64,000 nt of DNA from Candidatus Nitrosotalea okcheonensis. GTDB lineage: Archaea > Thermoproteota > Nitrososphaeria > Nitrososphaerales > Nitrosopumilaceae. Positions 62,236 through 64,000 of the stretch are shown here, one piece after another. The translations under genes and the position numbers were made by a program. Every line of letters begins with the position of its first letter. Position 1 is the stretch's first letter. The stretch lies in assembly GCF_900177045.1 (NCBI RefSeq), contig NZ_LT841358.1, positions 1,327,396-1,391,395 on the forward strand. Reading direction: 5' to 3'. The notes below the pieces were generated by a model. The model was not told where the DNA came from. It was given only the letters and a program-made list of their open reading frames with translations, and searched no databases.

Positions 62236-62553
62236 ATGCAGTATCACAAGGCCATCAGAATAGGCCAAGAGAGATCAAGAAAGTCCCAGATGACGTTATT
62301 CTCATATGCAGGCTTTGCTATGCTTACACTTACTGTAAAAAAATCTCAAGGTACATTTGTGCCAGTCGGGGAGAAAGAGTTTGTGGCAGTTATTGAAAAA
62401 TCTGGCGAAGGATGGCTTGTTGTAATAGTTGATGAAGAGGGGTATGCAAAATCCCAATCCAATGTCCTTTCAGAAAATGATGCGAGAGAAATTTTGAATA
62501 AAGCCACCAGTGCCAACATTCCAGAATATACAGGACAAGTCAGGCTAGTGTAA
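62236..62553 (+). CDS. Uncharacterised small protein, 105 residues
   Basis: A compact soluble protein with alternating strands ([21 protein letters not shown]) and a C-terminal helix-strand ([12 protein letters not shown]). No cysteine cluster, signal or membrane span and no family I recognise. It is convergent with pyrH, overlapping by 14 bp. Coding is supported by length, ATG start and smooth composition. Confidence 0.6.
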   Translation: MQYHKAIRIGQERSRKSQMTLFSYAGFAMLTLTVKKSQGTFVPVGEKEFVAVIEKSGEGWLVVIVDEEGYAKSQSNVLSENDAREILNKATSANIPEYTGQVRLV

Positions 62554-63217
62554 TTTCGGTACCCTCGGGACTTCCTTTAATTGCTTTTTCCAGTATCTTT
62601 GTATCTGCTTTTAGTATTCTTGTCTTTAATCTGGAACGCTCTATCACCTTTAATGCAACAATATCCATCAAGTCATAACCCCCTGCTATAGAGTCTTGAT
62701 GTACAAGCATTGAGCGCAGTTTCTTTATTGGTATTTTTTTGAACTTACTTGCATTCTTGTTTTTGTTTGGATCAGAATCGTATACTCCATCAACATCTGT
62801 AGCATTGAAAAATGTGTCAGCCCGCACTTTTTCTGCAATTAGCGCAGCAGTAGCATTTGTGCTCTGTCCGGGATGAAGTCCACCTGTTACTATAATCAGT
62901 CCGGTGTCAGCTGCATTTGCAACCTCTTTTAGATTGACTGGTGGATGCGGATATGCTTTTTCTTGTAACGCATAGATCAAAAGTTTTGCATTAAGTCTTG
63001 ATACCTCAATTCCAAGCTCGTCAAGTGTTGATTCATCTGCACCAGATGATCTTGCATGAGAGATATAATATCGTGCAATCTTTCCACCACCCGCAATTAT
63101 TATTGGTTGGCAGACCTTGCTCATCTTCACAAAAAACTCGGCATATTGTTTTAGTGTCTTCATATCTTCTAGACCAAACAAGCTTCCTGACAATTTTACT
63201 ACAATTCTTTTTTTCAT
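62540..63217 (-). CDS. pyrH: Uridylate kinase (UMP kinase), archaeal type
   Basis: Phosphorylates UMP to UDP. The 225-residue amino-acid-kinase-fold protein has [10 protein letters not shown] at the N-terminus, [33 protein letters not shown] (nucleotide and UMP binding) and [13 protein letters not shown]. Archaeal length is about 225 residues. It overlaps the upstream HD-domain gene by 4 bp, linking pyrimidine nucleotide and dNTP-related functions in one operon. Confidence 0.95.
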   Translation of the reverse strand: MKKRIVVKLSGSLFGLEDMKTLKQYAEFFVKMSKVCQPIIIAGGGKIARYYISHARSSGADESTLDELGIEVSRLNAKLLIYALQEKAYPHPPVNLKEVANAADTGLIIVTGGLHPGQSTNATAALIAEKVRADTFFNATDVDGVYDSDPNKNKNASKFKKIPIKKLRSMLVHQDSIAGGYDLMDIVALKVIERSRLKTRILKADTKILEKAIKGSPEGTEITLA

Positions 63218-64000
63218 TGATTGTTTTCACCAAGAATGACGGCTGCGGCCATTTCAACCTTTTTTCTGAATTGTTTCCGTGTGTATACCCGTAGTATATC
63301 CATAAAACCTGAAATTGCAGAGACCAGCGGAATCTCAGATATGGGTAACTCGTAGGATTCCTTTGGTCCCTCTCCCTTTTTTGTTGTAAGAATGATTGAC
63401 TGGGATTCTTTTTTTGATGGAGCAAGCGGAATTGATGGTGTCTTTGATACATCGATAAAGACTTCAGACTCGTCTACCTTGGACATTTTGGCAATTTCGT
63501 TCTGTAGACTTGTTATGTTCATTTTCCTCATTCTGGGTCTAGTAAAGATCTTTTCATAAACGCACTTGAGCAGCTTTCTCTCTTGATATTCTATCGCGAG
63601 TTGTTTTGCCCTTCTCAGATCTGTATTTTTTGGCTCAAGTGAAACAAGTTTGGATATGACAAGCTCGTCAGTCATTTGGACATAGATTTCTATGTCATCA
63701 GTAGTGAGCCCAAGCTCGCTATCTGCAAGCGCCATAGCTTGTATTAACATGACTTCTGCAGAGCGCACAGTCTTGTGAAAATACACTGCTTTGAACATCT
63801 GGTATCTAGATATCATCATTGACTCAAAAGAGTGAAGAGCAGACTTGTCAAGTGAAAGTTTCTTGTCGTGAACATCAAGTGAGTGGATTATCCTCATAAA
63901 ATCCACTTTTGCATACTCTGCACCAGTGAAGTAACCATCACGTAGAAGATAGTCCATCATATCGGCACTCAGTCCGCCAGAGATTATTTCATTCATGAAC
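63214..64000 (-). CDS. HD-superfamily phosphohydrolase, C-terminal part (SAMHD1/dGTPase-like)
   Basis: The gene runs off the right edge; 260 residues are visible. The first of these, [18 protein letters not shown], is the conserved segment following the HD metal motif in SAMHD1-like and archaeal HD hydrolases, with the Asp/Arg of DRMDYLLRD-type sequence. The metal-binding HD histidines would lie upstream, outside the window. The rest is the helical C-terminal domain. Likely a phosphohydrolase acting on nucleotides; dNTP hydrolysis is a possibility. Confidence 0.8.
   Translation of the reverse strand, partial: FMNEIISGGLSADMMDYLLRDGYFTGAEYAKVDFMRIIHSLDVHDKKLSLDKSALHSFESMMISRYQMFKAVYFHKTVRSAEVMLIQAMALADSELGLTTDDIEIYVQMTDELVISKLVSLEPKNTDLRRAKQLAIEYQERKLLKCVYEKIFTRPRMRKMNITSLQNEIAKMSKVDESEVFIDVSKTPSIPLAPSKKESQSIILTTKKGEGPKESYELPISEIPLVSAISGFMDILRVYTRKQFRKKVEMAAAVILGENNQ

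Noticed and set aside
1..64000. Insertion sequences, CRISPR arrays, prophage or integration sites
   Set aside because: No transposase, regularly spaced repeats, integrase or tRNA-flanking duplication was found on reading the window.

Overview
This window is AT-rich archaeal chromosome and reads as a member of the Thaumarchaeota (Nitrososphaeria), most likely a Nitrosopumilales-type ammonia oxidiser. Archaeal marker genes are dense: thermosome, TFE, ribosomal proteins L44e, S27e and S19e, PDCD5, RNase P component Rpp21, Nep1, aTrm56, NAC and an A-type ATPase. Thaumarchaeal traits include cupredoxins with PEFG-type C-terminal anchors, complete late cobalamin synthesis beside a B12-dependent ribonucleotide reductase, and a riboflavin operon that joins an archaeal first step (GTP cyclohydrolase III) to a bacterial-type riboflavin synthase. 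No amo genes lie in the window, so the lifestyle is inference. Many starts are TTG or GTG, and several TATA-like elements sit 23-31 nt before the start codon, as expected for leaderless transcripts.

Layout. 1-7.3 kb: 3' part of guaA, a secreted PKD-like protein, a PfkB kinase, the thermosome and an adenine-deaminase-like enzyme. 7.3-12 kb: L44e-S27e, then a tightly overlapping five-gene cobalamin operon whose cobyric acid synthase lacks its glutaminase domain. 12-22 kb: housekeeping genes (asd, Lrp-type regulator, heme O synthase, UbiD-type decarboxylase, a PAC3-like small protein, NAC, PUA protein, PhoU-like regulator, HflX, aTrm56, TFE). 22-26 kb: a six-gene riboflavin operon containing an uncharacterised amidohydrolase. 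26-30 kb: CitE-like lyase plus MDR reductase, PDCD5, S19e, Rpp21, Nep1 and tRNA-Gly. 30.2-32 kb: a frameshifted secreted-protein pseudogene behind a membrane-anchored glycosidase-like gene. 32-37.1 kb: class II RNR and a winged-helix/ATP-cone/inactive-NrdD fusion. 37-43 kb: small zinc ribbon, thiolase with DUF35 partner, nitrilase, tautomerase, rhomboid protease and a surface protein with two IPPWIKNNA-type repeats. 43-49 kb: exported proteins, two cupredoxin paralogues sharing a 413-bp identical block, and a Zn/Mn-type ABC transporter divergent from a NikR-like repressor. 49-50.5 kb: divergent pyrB and pyrI. 50.5-59.1 kb: A-type ATPase operon, including a 41-residue membrane protein. 59.2-64 kb: double rhodanese, several lineage-specific unknowns, pyrH and an HD-superfamily hydrolase fragment.

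Functional links. Cobalamin made by the 8-12 kb operon is the cofactor of the class II RNR at 32-35 kb. The ATP-cone/winged-helix protein just upstream of that RNR looks like a nucleotide-sensing regulator built from a dead anaerobic RNR; this is the most novel system I see. Second is the amidohydrolase in the riboflavin operon, which is placed and equipped to be the unassigned archaeal pyrimidine deaminase. Functions rest on motif recognition by eye; no database search was possible.
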